From Anaerolineales bacterium (GTDB lineage: Bacteria; Chloroflexota; Anaerolineae; Anaerolineales; Villigracilaceae), in assembly GCA_016927315.1 (NCBI GenBank), contig JAFGMV010000002.1:1-47916 (forward strand): a stretch of 47,916 nucleotides of DNA, written 5' to 3'. Below the pieces are notes generated by a model that was given only the letters and a program-made list of their open reading frames with translations, was not told the origin of the DNA and did no database searches. A program made the position numbers and the translations under genes. Shown piece by piece: positions 34,653 through 43,294 of the stretch (position 1 is its first letter; the number at the start of each line of letters is the position of its first letter).

Positions 34653-35911
34653 GATTCAGGTGTGGGGGTAAGGGGTGCTTCGGTCGGTTCTTCTGTCTCT
34701 TCCGGTGTTGCTGTCGGAGAAGGATCCAGATTCTGCTGACAGATGTTGATAGCCTCATTGGCATTGATCACAGCGATTTCATCCGCCGGGACAGCCGCCT
34801 GTATTTGCTGGGCGATTTTCAACGCTTCGCCGCAATCATTCAATCGGGCAAGTACCAAAGCATAGGTGAAATAATACTCTGTAATGCGGGTATTGTTTGA
34901 GATCGGCAAGGGTTCGACAACTACACCATCTTCTGTTTCCCCGCCATTGGCAACCAGTGACAGTTCGTCGCGGGCCTCGGGCCACTGGAAATTGCGGTAG
35001 TACATAACGCCCAGGTTGCCATGCAGGCTGGCATCAGCGGGGTTGTCTTTAAGTGCTGTTTCGGCATACTGGGCTGCCTTGGCGTATTCACCAATGGTTG
35101 CATAGGTTCGTGAAATATACAGGTCCGGGTTTGGGTCCCCGGGATTGAGGGCGTTAGCCCGCGTGAATTCCTCAATGGCTTTATCATAAACGCCCAGAGC
35201 CCTGTAGTTCAAGCCCAAGGAGAGATGCAGGTCAGGAATATTGGCATTGATACTGATTGCCGATTCATATTCCCGGATGGCTTCCTCGTAATTCTGTGTA
35301 GCTTCCAGTACATAACCGCGGGCACGGTGGGTTTCCAGGGTATTGGGAGAAAGGTCCATCGCAACCCGGGATTCTTCAATAGCTTTTTCAACATTCTCGA
35401 ATACACCACTGCCGGTCAGGTACGCGTCGATCAATATTTCGGCATACAGAGCATGCGCCATCCCATTATTGGGATCAATTTCGAGTGAACGTTTGATGGC
35501 AGATTCTGCAGCCAGATAATCTCCCTGGAAATCAAGCGCCCAGGCCCGTACGGCATGTGCCATTGAGTTATTTGGATTCAACAGGAGGGCATTCTCAGCA
35601 CTGGTTTGGGCATCCTCATGCTGCTGTGCATACACCTGTACCCTGGCCAGAGCGATATGGGTGGTGGGATCACTTGGGTTTGACTTAATGGCATCTTGGT
35701 AGGCTTCAATGGATTGAAAGAGCTTCCCCTGTTCGAACAGCGTTTCGGCCTCGGTGACAAATGATTCTGGCGAGCGAGTAGCGGTCGGTGTAGGTACGCC
35801 AATAGGTTCAATCCCCGGGAGCACAACCAGGTTGACATACACGACCATAGCAATCAACAGCAGGAAAATGCTGATGCGGAACCAGTTGATCCGCCTGCGC
35901 CTGCGGTTCAT
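34649..35911 (-). CDS. Membrane-anchored TPR protein (copy 1)
   Basis: About 420 residues from ATG 35911 (the frame opens at 35938; the later start has a GAGG upstream and begins directly with the basic MNRRRRRINWF before the membrane helix). After the helix (about residues 12-31) comes a stalk and then about eight TPR units, for example AIKSNPSDPTTHIALARVQVYAQQ and AIEEFTRANALNPGDPNPDLYISRTYATIGEY. The C-terminus is Pro/Thr/Glu-rich (ATPEETEEPTEAP). Tandem paralogue of the next gene, overlapping it by 4 bp. The two may act as a pair; function unknown. Confidence 0.87.
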   Translation of the reverse strand: MNRRRRRINWFRISIFLLLIAMVVYVNLVVLPGIEPIGVPTPTATRSPESFVTEAETLFEQGKLFQSIEAYQDAIKSNPSDPTTHIALARVQVYAQQHEDAQTSAENALLLNPNNSMAHAVRAWALDFQGDYLAAESAIKRSLEIDPNNGMAHALYAEILIDAYLTGSGVFENVEKAIEESRVAMDLSPNTLETHRARGYVLEATQNYEEAIREYESAISINANIPDLHLSLGLNYRALGVYDKAIEEFTRANALNPGDPNPDLYISRTYATIGEYAKAAQYAETALKDNPADASLHGNLGVMYYRNFQWPEARDELSLVANGGETEDGVVVEPLPISNNTRITEYYFTYALVLARLNDCGEALKIAQQIQAAVPADEIAVINANEAINICQQNLDPSPTATPEETEEPTEAPLTPTPES

Positions 35912-36265
35912 GCTCCATTTACTTCCTCGTAGATACATGCGGTGATATTACCATTGGCGTTAGAAGAGCGTCAAGTCAAGCAGGTCGGTATTTATGTTGC
36001 ATTAAGCTTACGGTTTTCCTGATGCATGGAGATTGCACCACAGGCATATTTTCGGTAGCGATAGACCCTGATCGGTGCTGCGGTACCTGGTATGGGCAAT
36101 CTGAATAACGGGAGAGTAATCCATATTCGGTCCCCTGGTGAGGATATGGTTCCAGGAAGTTCAGGATTAATACAGGATACCGTCAGGATGCGGGCGAATT
36201 TTTATCTCGATCCGGGAGGTTGTCGGCAAGTATGGGCAGCTTTACTCCACCGGGTCATTGTCGTC
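35912..36265. other. Intergenic region between divergent TPR genes and trmD
   Basis: No gene, tRNA or strong hairpin recognised. A 70-codon open frame at 36092 has no ribosome-binding site or known domain. The region should hold the promoter of the minus-strand TPR pair; no clear hexamers were found. Confidence 0.35.
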
Positions 36266-36294
36266 TTGTCAGGTTATGCGGTCGCGGCTAGAAT
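36266..36294 (+). promoter_or_regulatory. trmD promoter, probably giving a leaderless mRNA
   Basis: TTGTCA (36266-36271), 17 bp, TAGAAT (36289-36294). Only six bases separate the -10 from the trmD ATG, so transcription should start at or next to the A of the start codon. No Shine-Dalgarno sequence is present. Confidence 0.7.
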
Positions 36295-36300
36295 GGGACT

Positions 36301-37050
36301 ATGAAGTTCGATATCTTCACCCTGCTGCCTGAAATATTTTCCCCTTATCTGGAGAGCAGTATCCTGAAACGGGCCAGCGAACGAGACCTGGTGAATGTGC
36401 AGGTCCATGATATCCGTGATTGGACGCATGACAGGCACCATATTACTGATGATACGCCTTACGGCGGCGGCGGTGGTATGATCATGAAGCCGGAACCGTT
36501 GTTCGAAGCCGTCGAAGCTGTTTTGGGAACACCCCTGGCCTGTCCGGTACTATTGTTGACACCCCAGGGAAGGGTGTTTAACCAGGTTATTGCCCGGGAA
36601 CTATCCAGCCACCAGCAACTGGCATTGATTTGCGGGCGCTACGAAGGCCTGGATGAACGCGTCCGGCAGCACCTGGTCACAGATGAGATATCCATCGGAG
36701 ACTATGTTTTGACCGGTGGTGAACTGCCAGCCCTGATCCTGGTGGATGCGCTTTCCCGCCTGATCCCGGGAGTCCTCGGCGACCCGAAGGGGGCTACAGA
36801 CGATTCACACGCTACCGGCCTGCTTGAATACCCGCACTACACGCGTCCCCCGGAGTTCCGCGGTTGGGGCGTGCCTGAAATACTGCTGTCCGGAGATCAT
36901 GCCAGGGTTAGCCGCTGGCGCCGTGAACAATCCCTGCTGCGGACACTGCAGCGGCGCCCGGATTTGCTCGAAAAAGCCGATCTGAGCGAGAAGGATAAAG
37001 AATTCCTGGGAAATATCAGAAAAAACTTGGGAGATCATGATGAAATTTAA
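36301..37050 (+). CDS. trmD: tRNA (guanine-37-N1)-methyltransferase
   Basis: A 249-residue trefoil-knot methyltransferase that makes m1G37 in tRNA to prevent frameshifting. [13 protein letters not shown] at the start, [50 protein letters not shown] and [15 protein letters not shown] are all canonical. The usual neighbours (rpsP, rimM, rplS) are absent; instead an MFS transporter gene overlaps its 3' end by 14 bp. Its mRNA may be leaderless. Confidence 0.98.
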   Translation: MKFDIFTLLPEIFSPYLESSILKRASERDLVNVQVHDIRDWTHDRHHITDDTPYGGGGGMIMKPEPLFEAVEAVLGTPLACPVLLLTPQGRVFNQVIARELSSHQQLALICGRYEGLDERVRQHLVTDEISIGDYVLTGGELPALILVDALSRLIPGVLGDPKGATDDSHATGLLEYPHYTRPPEFRGWGVPEILLSGDHARVSRWRREQSLLRTLQRRPDLLEKADLSEKDKEFLGNIRKNLGDHDEI

Positions 37051-38296
37051 GTACGGAAAGATATTCCTGTTAGGCTTTGGCTTTTTTGGCGTCAGTGTCA
37101 TTTGGGGTGTTTACAATGCCTTTGTTCCGATTTTCCTGGCTGAGAAATTCTTGCTTGCGCCGGGTTGGATAGGTTTTTTCATGACGCTGGATAACATTGC
37201 TGCACTGTTTATCCAACCCCCGGTGGGCGCCTGGTCTGACAGGCTGCACACGCCGATCGGCAGGCGTATGCCATTTATTCTGATCGGCGCTCCCATCGGT
37301 GCGCTGGCTTTCGGGATTATTCCCCTGGCTTCTGTGTTGCCGCTTTTCGTTGCCTGCACCAGTACCCTGCTGCTCAGCATGGCCCTCTGGCGGACACCGG
37401 TGGTTGCCTTGATGCCGGATATCACACCATCCAGGTACCGTTCACAGGCCAATGGGATCATAAACTTTATGGGTGGGGTGGGCGCCATTATCTCGTTTTT
37501 GGGCGGTGCTGCACTTTATAGACTGAACCCGAATTTCCCTTTCTGGATGGGTTCTGCACTGGTGATCCTGGCTTCTGCGTTGGTGTTGATCTTCATTCGG
37601 GAACCCAAAGAATACAAAGTAGTGGAAAAACAGCCAGGGATGTTTGAGAGTTTGGTTGAGGTGTTGAAGGATAAAGATAAAAGCACTATTCGCCTGTTCC
37701 TGGCAATTTTCTTCTGGTTTTTGGGATATAACGCGATTGAGGCCTTCTTCACTTTGTATGCAAAAAACTATTTGGGCTTGAATGAAGCGGATGGCAGTCG
37801 CCTGCTGGGGCACTTATCCCTCTTCTTTGTGTTATTTGCACTGGTTTCCGGCGTGATCGGGGGTAAGATCGGACGTCGTCTGACGATCATGTCGGGCATT
37901 ATCCTGCTTGGGGGTATGATCGGTTGTATTTATTTCCTGCCGCCCGTCACACTGACCACAATATTGACATCAGTCCCCGTTCTGGGCACGATCCCTGTTA
38001 TCAGTGTTTTTTTGATGGTTTCCGGAATCGCTTGGGCCTTGATCAACATCAATTCGCTGCCCATGGTGGTAGATATGACCACATTTGCATGCCTGGGCAC
38101 TTATACCGGGCTGTATTATCTCTTCTCGACCCTGGCGGCCATTGCGGGCCCGAATGTCAATGGATTGGTAATCCAGTTTACAGGTGAAAATTACAATACT
38201 GTTATGTTGCTTTCTCCACTGTTTATGATCGTGGCTCTGATTTTGATGTTCGGTGTCAGGCGGGGGGAAGCCGTTCCGGAATCAGACACAGGCTAA
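37037..38296 (+). CDS. MFS/GPH-type sugar transporter
   Basis: A 419-residue membrane protein with about twelve hydrophobic segments. The loop between helices 2 and 3 reads [19 protein letters not shown], typical of SLC45-like and GPH (glycoside-pentoside-hexuronide) cation symporters. A charged central loop ([28 protein letters not shown]) separates the two six-helix halves. Substrate probably a sugar; not certain. Two adjacent ATGs (37037 and 37040) lie inside the end of trmD. A MOSC-domain remnant and a BMP lipoprotein gene follow. Confidence 0.85.
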   Translation: MMKFKYGKIFLLGFGFFGVSVIWGVYNAFVPIFLAEKFLLAPGWIGFFMTLDNIAALFIQPPVGAWSDRLHTPIGRRMPFILIGAPIGALAFGIIPLASVLPLFVACTSTLLLSMALWRTPVVALMPDITPSRYRSQANGIINFMGGVGAIISFLGGAALYRLNPNFPFWMGSALVILASALVLIFIREPKEYKVVEKQPGMFESLVEVLKDKDKSTIRLFLAIFFWFLGYNAIEAFFTLYAKNYLGLNEADGSRLLGHLSLFFVLFALVSGVIGGKIGRRLTIMSGIILLGGMIGCIYFLPPVTLTTILTSVPVLGTIPVISVFLMVSGIAWALININSLPMVVDMTTFACLGTYTGLYYLFSTLAAIAGPNVNGLVIQFTGENYNTVMLLSPLFMIVALILMFGVRRGEAVPESDTG

Positions 38297-38297
38297 C

Positions 38298-38479
38298 ATG
38301 AAACCTGGTGAAGTCGGGGCTATCCAAATCGCATTGGAAGGCGGGAAACCACTGGAATCTGTCTCTCAGACGCAGGCAGTGACCGGGAAGGACTTATCCA
38401 CCGTGGCGGCCTGCGGGCAAAGATCATTGCCGATGGTTCTTTCAGTATTGGTGATGCAGTCGAGCTGATCCTGGCGTGA
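38298..38479 (+). pseudogene. MOSC-domain gene remnant with internal deletion
   Basis: Starting at ATG 38298 the frame reads GEVGAIQIALEGGKPLESV and SQTQAVTGKDL, the usual N-terminus of small MOSC (molybdenum cofactor sulfurase C-terminal) proteins. Around 38391-38395 the frame shifts and continues as LIHRGGLRAKIIADGSFSIGD to a TGA at 38477-38479, matching the end of the same domain. The middle ~100 residues, including the conserved Cys region, are missing. A deletion has left a non-functional scar. The last four bases overlap the GTG start of the next gene. Confidence 0.7.
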
Positions 38480-39603
38480 AGCTTCGCATCTTTCTGATCC
38501 TTTGTCTCCTGTTATTGTCCACGGGGTGTTCTTTGTGGCAGCCTGCAGATTGTGCCCGCGCGGATATCGTCTGCGTCGGTCTGGTGACAGAATTTGGAGG
38601 GGGTGTAGAGCAGGGATTGAACAACCTGGTCTGGAAGGAGATCCAGGTTGCAAAGTCTGAAGGTTGGGTGGACCGGGTCGAGTTAGTTGAAACGATTGAC
38701 AGCCGGGATTATCCGTTCAATATCGCACATTTTAGCGGGGATGGTTACGATATTATTGTGACTGTCGGTTACAGCGCCACAGAACCAACTCAAGCTGCTG
38801 CCCGGAAAAACCGGGACCTGCTGTTTGTGGGGGTGGACCAGGAATATACCGAGAAACAGGAGAACCTTGTTGCGATTAATTTCCCTGTTGATCAAGCCGG
38901 TTTTATGGCCGGGGCCCTGGCCGCTTCCGTGTCGGAATCCGGAGTGGTTGGGGCTGTCTGTGAGTCGGAGAGTGTTGAGGAAGTTTTCTTATACTGCGAA
39001 GGGTTTTACAATGGCGCGGCTTTTGCTGACCCGGATATCCAGGTGGAGGTACTTTACCGTTCAGGGGGCAGTCGGGAGTTATTCTTCAATGATCCCGGTT
39101 GGGGAAGGGAAATTGCGTTGAAGTTGATTGATCAGGGTGCAGACGTACTCTTCGCAGTTGGTGGGAGCACTGCGGTCGCAGCCCTGCTGGCCGCAGCAGA
39201 GCGTGAAGTATTGCTGATCGGTGCTGATCAAGACCTGTATGCTGTCTTGCCGGAAGTACAACCTTTTGTGCTCTCCAGTGTGATCAAAGATCCAGCCCCA
39301 ATCCTGTCCCAGGTTATTGCCACATGGGTTTTTGCGGGAGAATTGCCTGGCCAGCAGTTCCCGGGGATGGTAACATACGCTCCTTTTCACCAACAGGAAG
39401 AACGGATTTCTGAGGGAATCAGGTACAGGCTGGTTGATGTGCGTACAAGGCTGCAGGAAGGCGAGATACAAACCGGTGTCTCAATTCAGGAAATAGGAGA
39501 AGAAGAGCCGGAAGACACTTCCGATCAGGAAGCTGATGAAAAGGAAGGCGCACAGGAAACTGGGGACGATCAAGTTGAACAGGATGTTGAATTGAGCGAT
39601 TAA
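38476..39603 (+). CDS. BMP-family (PnrA-like) substrate-binding lipoprotein, copy 1
   Basis: A 375-residue lipoprotein. The signal peptide ends at lipobox LSTGC. The mature part matches basic membrane protein/PnrA family binding proteins for purine nucleosides: CVGLVTEFGGGVEQGLNNLVW, YDIIVTVGYS, FMAGALAASVSESG and QGADVLFAVGGST. Compared with copy 2 downstream the sequence is divergent and the C-terminal tail is very acidic (about the last 35 residues). The GTG start has only a weak ribosome-binding site. It lies just before copy 2 and the cognate ABC transporter genes, and may supply a second substrate range. Confidence 0.88.
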   Translation: MKLRIFLILCLLLLSTGCSLWQPADCARADIVCVGLVTEFGGGVEQGLNNLVWKEIQVAKSEGWVDRVELVETIDSRDYPFNIAHFSGDGYDIIVTVGYSATEPTQAAARKNRDLLFVGVDQEYTEKQENLVAINFPVDQAGFMAGALAASVSESGVVGAVCESESVEEVFLYCEGFYNGAAFADPDIQVEVLYRSGGSRELFFNDPGWGREIALKLIDQGADVLFAVGGSTAVAALLAAAEREVLLIGADQDLYAVLPEVQPFVLSSVIKDPAPILSQVIATWVFAGELPGQQFPGMVTYAPFHQQEERISEGIRYRLVDVRTRLQEGEIQTGVSIQEIGEEEPEDTSDQEADEKEGAQETGDDQVEQDVELSD

Positions 39604-39630
39604 CCTTTTCTTAAAATTCACCGAAAAATC

Positions 39631-39659
39631 TTGAACAGGAAGGCAAAACATTGTATACT
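39631..39659 (+). promoter_or_regulatory. Promoter of the BMP-ABC transporter operon
   Basis: TTGAAC (39631-39636), 17 bp, TATACT (39654-39659). It lies ~160 bp before the ATG of the second BMP lipoprotein, giving a long leader. Confidence 0.75.
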
Positions 39660-39690
39660 GACAGCAGATGTTGTCAGACAAATTGTATTG

Positions 39691-39805
39691 AAAGGAGGTG
39701 ACGAGTATCAATAACATTGAATTTGATCATTACCCCAAAGTTAACACATCAATGTGTATAATCATTCACTGTGTCACGAGACACGAAACCCAATTACCAC
39801 AATAG
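39691..39805 (+). other. Leader region with orphan Shine-Dalgarno and open frame
   Basis: AAAGGAGGTG (39691-39700) is a near-perfect ribosome-binding site, but no ATG, GTG or TTG follows at normal spacing. An ATC codon at 39707 is correctly spaced and begins a 32-codon open frame ending at TAG 39803-39805, just before the BMP ribosome-binding site. It could be a leader peptide with an unusual start, a decoy, or chance. Confidence 0.3.
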
Positions 39806-39819
39806 AGGAGAAGAACCAA

Positions 39820-40920
39820 ATGAAGAAGTTGTATTTCGTACTTGCTGCACTGCTAGTTGCTTCCATGGTCCTGACAGCCTGCGGGCCAGCAGCCACGGAA
39901 GCTCCCGTTCCTGCCGCAACCGAGGCCCCTGAAGCGACAGAAGCTCCCACGGAAGCGCCAACAGAAGCGCCGATGGAAATTGACTGCACCAGCCCGGATT
40001 ATTTCTGTGTGGGTCTGGTAACGGATGTTGGTGAAGTTGACGACAAGTCCTTCAACCAGTCAGCCTGGGAAGGCGTATTGGCAGCCCAGGACAGCGGTAT
40101 CGCTGATGAGGTCCAGTACATTGAGACCAAGGATGCCAAGGACTATGCTGCAAACATCCAGTTGTTCGCCGAGCAGGGTTATGATGCGATCGTAACCGTT
40201 GGTTACGCCATGGGACAGGCAACTGCAGAAGAAGCCGCTAACTATCCGGAAATTTACTTTATTGCAGTAGATCAGTTCCAGGCAGAAACCATTGACAATG
40301 TCTCTGGTGTTATCTTCAATGAAGATCACTCTGGCTTCCTGGCCGGTGCTCTGGCTGCCCAGCTTAGTGAGTCTGGTACCATTGCCGCTGTATTGGGTAC
40401 CGACCTGGTTCCCCCGGTTGTAGCCTTCAAAGAAGGGTATGAAGCCGGCGCTAAGTACATCAACCCTGATATCAACCTGATCGCGACCTACCATCCCGGT
40501 GGTCTGGATGTCGCCTTCACCGATCCCGAATGGGGCGCTACCACTACCAAGCAGGCCATTGACCAGGGTGCAGACGTGGTCTTTGGCGCCGGTGGTAAGA
40601 CCGGTAATGGCGCCTTGATCGAGGCTGCCGGTAATGAAGGTGTATACTGCATTGGTGTAGACTCAGACCAATGGCTATCTGTTCCTGAAGCACATCCCTG
40701 CCTGGTCTCCAGCGCCATGAAACTGATCACCCCCGCAGTTTCTCAGAAAATTAATGAAGCCAACGATGGCGCTTTTGTGCCCGGCAATCATATTGGTGCA
40801 GCAGCCTTAGCTCCCTATCACGACTTTGATAGCGTTATCAGTGACGAAATCAAAGCCAAGATCGAAGAAATCGCCGAGGGTTTGAAAGACGGTTCCATTA
40901 AGACCGGTTACGGAGGGTAA
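39820..40920 (+). CDS. BMP-family (PnrA-like) nucleoside-binding lipoprotein, copy 2
   Basis: A 366-residue lipoprotein starting at ATG 39820 after GAGGAG. Signal peptide, lipobox LTAC and a stalk of repeated (T)EAP units (about residues 25-48) are clear. The binding domain has CVGLVTDVGEVDDKSFNQSAWEG, YDAIVTVGYAMG, GFLAGALAAQLSESG and ADVVFGAGGKTGNG, typical of PnrA/NupN-like purine-nucleoside receptors. The related B. subtilis NupNOPQ takes up guanosine. It precedes two permease genes and an ATPase gene, with a terminator after it that should allow high expression of the receptor relative to the membrane parts. Confidence 0.93.
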   Translation: MKKLYFVLAALLVASMVLTACGPAATEAPVPAATEAPEATEAPTEAPTEAPMEIDCTSPDYFCVGLVTDVGEVDDKSFNQSAWEGVLAAQDSGIADEVQYIETKDAKDYAANIQLFAEQGYDAIVTVGYAMGQATAEEAANYPEIYFIAVDQFQAETIDNVSGVIFNEDHSGFLAGALAAQLSESGTIAAVLGTDLVPPVVAFKEGYEAGAKYINPDINLIATYHPGGLDVAFTDPEWGATTTKQAIDQGADVVFGAGGKTGNGALIEAAGNEGVYCIGVDSDQWLSVPEAHPCLVSSAMKLITPAVSQKINEANDGAFVPGNHIGAAALAPYHDFDSVISDEIKAKIEEIAEGLKDGSIKTGYGG

Positions 40921-40936
40921 TTTCTATTGAGTTAGA

Positions 40937-40973
40937 ATAAAGGGTGCGGCAGTACTTTTGCCGCACCCTTTAT
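40937..40973 (+). terminator. Terminator after the BMP lipoprotein
   Basis: A 15-bp stem (ATAAAGGGTGCGGCA 40937-40951 with TGCCGCACCCTTTAT 40959-40973). Being inside the transporter cluster it may be a partial terminator; a TATAAT box at 41072-41077 can serve the downstream permease. Confidence 0.82.
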
Positions 40974-41140
40974 ATTATCCCGACTGGATTAACGAACGAC
41001 ACCGGGTGCCGAATTTGGGAGTGGTGAGCAGGCCCAGGGCTATCTCACTACCCCCAAGTTCAGTCCTTGGCTATAATTAGGAAAGAGACCATCAAATATG
41101 CAAATGAATCAACACAAAGGATTCAGAAAGTAGAAAACGG

Positions 41141-42259
41141 ATGGAAGATAAGAAAAGTTCTCATCTGATCGTTCGTCGAATCCTGGCCTGGTTGGCCGGG
41201 TTATGGCAGTCACTGGGAGTACCGCTGCTGGCGGTGCTGCTGGCGCTCTTGATTGGCGCCATCATCCTGCAGATCTCAGGGGCATCACCGGTGGATGCGT
41301 ACTCTGCTTTGTTCAAAGGGGCTTTTGGTTCATCCAAGAACCTCGGCCGGACCCTGGAAAAAGCCACTCCCCTTATATTCAGCGGGTTAGCAGTGGCTTT
41401 TGCCTTTAAAGCCGGGTTGTTCAATATTGGCGCCCAGGGACAGCTTTTGTTTGGAGCGCTGGCCTCAGCTTTCATCGGCTTTGCGGTCAAAGGACTGCCG
41501 CCATATATACACATTCCGCTGGCCTTGTTTGGAGGTGCGGCTGCCGGCGCCCTGTATGCCGCTATTCCCGGCGCCTTGAAGACTTATACCGGGGCGCATG
41601 AAGTCATCACCACCATCATGCTGAACTACATTGCAATTAACATCACGGATTACTTTGCCGATGGACCCCTTAAGGATACTTCCCCGGGGAATATTGTCGC
41701 CCGTACGCCTGCCATTCTGGATAGCGCCAAGATCCCTTCCATTCAAAGTATCCCCATCGGTTTTGTCTTGGCGATTCTGATCGCTGTTGGCGTATGGTGG
41801 CTGCTCTGGCGCACCACCATTGGGTTTGAGATCCGTACGGTGGGTCTTAACCCGAGTGCAGCCAGGTATGCGGGGATGCGCGTTGCCTTTACGGTCATCC
41901 TGACCATGGTACTGAGCGGTTTCCTGGCCGGCATGGGCGGCGCAATCGAAACCCAGGGAGTGGTCGGTCGCTACCAGCCCGGGTTCAATACCGGCCTGGG
42001 GTTTGACGGTATTACGATCGCCCTGCTGGGGAAGACACACCCGCTTGGCGTCATCCCGGCGGCGCTGCTGGTCGGCGCCATGAAAGCCGGCGCCAGCCAG
42101 ATGCAGTTCTCTGCCGGTGTCGCCAAGGAGATCACGGATGTGATCCAGGCCTTGATGCTGTTCTTCGTTGCGGCCGATATGATCGTGCGCTGGATCTTCC
42201 GCATTCGCAGTGCATCCGAAGAGAAGGTGATCCTGAGCGGTTGGGCCCAGGGGAAGTAG
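41141..42259 (+). CDS. BMP-type nucleoside ABC transporter, permease 1
   Basis: A 372-residue integral membrane protein with about ten hydrophobic segments. SPVDAYSALFKGAFGS, LEKATPLIFSGLAVAFAFKAGLFNIGAQGQ and TGAHEVITTIMLNYIA are hallmarks of the BPD_transp_2 (RbsC-like) permeases of BMP-type systems such as NupP. RTVGLNPSAARYAGM is the cytoplasmic coupling region. The ribosome-binding site is weak. Permease 2 begins 12 bp after its stop. Confidence 0.94.
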   Translation: MEDKKSSHLIVRRILAWLAGLWQSLGVPLLAVLLALLIGAIILQISGASPVDAYSALFKGAFGSSKNLGRTLEKATPLIFSGLAVAFAFKAGLFNIGAQGQLLFGALASAFIGFAVKGLPPYIHIPLALFGGAAAGALYAAIPGALKTYTGAHEVITTIMLNYIAINITDYFADGPLKDTSPGNIVARTPAILDSAKIPSIQSIPIGFVLAILIAVGVWWLLWRTTIGFEIRTVGLNPSAARYAGMRVAFTVILTMVLSGFLAGMGGAIETQGVVGRYQPGFNTGLGFDGITIALLGKTHPLGVIPAALLVGAMKAGASQMQFSAGVAKEITDVIQALMLFFVAADMIVRWIFRIRSASEEKVILSGWAQGK

Positions 42260-42271
42260 GAGGTTATCGCT

Positions 42272-43291
42272 ATGCAATCGTCAATTATTGGAAGTTCTGC
42301 TTTCCTGAGGTTCCTGAAGCGTTGGGGAGTAAACCTGGGTATTGGGCTGGTAGTCTTGGTAACCATTATCTGGGGATATATCGTCAACGATAAAGTAACC
42401 GTGGCGGTTCTGGCCTCGACTGTCCGCCAGGCGACCCCCCTGGTGTTGGGCGCCCTGTGCGGCCTGATGGGCGAGCGAGCCGGGGTGATCAATATCGGTA
42501 TCGAAGGCCAAATGCTGCTCTCTGCTTTCATCGGTTTCCTATTCAACGTGTGGACCGGGAACCTGCTGATCGCCGTCTTTGCCGCAGCCATGACCGGAGC
42601 TCTGCTGGGTTTGTTTCTGGCTTTCATGTCGGTATCCTTGAGGATGGACCAGATCATTGGGGGGACGGTCATCAATATCCTGGCCTTGGGCCTGACGGGT
42701 TATTTCTACCAGGCCGGGTTGGTGACGCAAGGGAAGCTGCAGCCAATCGCACTCGGGTCCCTGGCAGAAATTCCCCTGATCGGACCGGTCCTGTTCAATA
42801 ACCCGCCGATTACCTATACAGCCATTGTGCTGGTACTGGTTGTGCATTACGTTCTTTTCCATACCAGGTGGGGACTGCGTACCCGGGCAGTCGGCGAGCA
42901 CCCGCGGGCGGCTGATACCCTGGGCGTCAATGTCTACCTGATGCGTTATGCCAACGTGATCATCGGTGGGGCGATTGCCGGGCTGGCTGGCGCTTTCCTG
43001 ACCCTGGAAGCGGTCGGTTCCTTTGAACGGGCGATGACCAACGGGCGCGGCTTTGTAGCCCTGGCAGTGATGATCTTTGGGCGCTATACTCCGCTGGGGG
43101 CCTGGGGCGCTGCCCTGCTGTTCGGATTGGCGTCTGCCATCCAGACCCAGCTGCAGTTCTTTGGGACATTCAATATCCCGCACCAGTTTATCGGTATGCT
43201 GCCGTACCTGCTGACCATTATCGTCCTGGCCGGTTTCGTGGGCCGCACACATATCCCGGCGGCGGATGGCGAGCCGTACGAGAAGGAGTAG
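42272..43291 (+). CDS. BMP-type nucleoside ABC transporter, permease 2
   Basis: A 339-residue integral membrane protein. LASTVRQATPLVLGALCGLMGERAGVINIGIEGQML is diagnostic for the second permease (NupQ/BmpC-like). MSVSLRMDQIIGGTVINILALGLTGYFY and LRTRAVGEHPRAADTLGVNVY follow. AGGAGG precedes the ATG. It forms the membrane channel with permease 1. The ATPase gene starts 3 bp downstream, with its ribosome-binding site in this gene's last codons. Confidence 0.95.
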   Translation: MQSSIIGSSAFLRFLKRWGVNLGIGLVVLVTIIWGYIVNDKVTVAVLASTVRQATPLVLGALCGLMGERAGVINIGIEGQMLLSAFIGFLFNVWTGNLLIAVFAAAMTGALLGLFLAFMSVSLRMDQIIGGTVINILALGLTGYFYQAGLVTQGKLQPIALGSLAEIPLIGPVLFNNPPITYTAIVLVLVVHYVLFHTRWGLRTRAVGEHPRAADTLGVNVYLMRYANVIIGGAIAGLAGAFLTLEAVGSFERAMTNGRGFVALAVMIFGRYTPLGAWGAALLFGLASAIQTQLQFFGTFNIPHQFIGMLPYLLTIIVLAGFVGRTHIPAADGEPYEKE

Positions 43292-43294
43292 ATC

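Noticed and set aside
36092-36304. 70-codon plus-strand ORF before trmD
   Set aside because: No ribosome-binding site, no recognisable domain, and it overlaps the trmD promoter.
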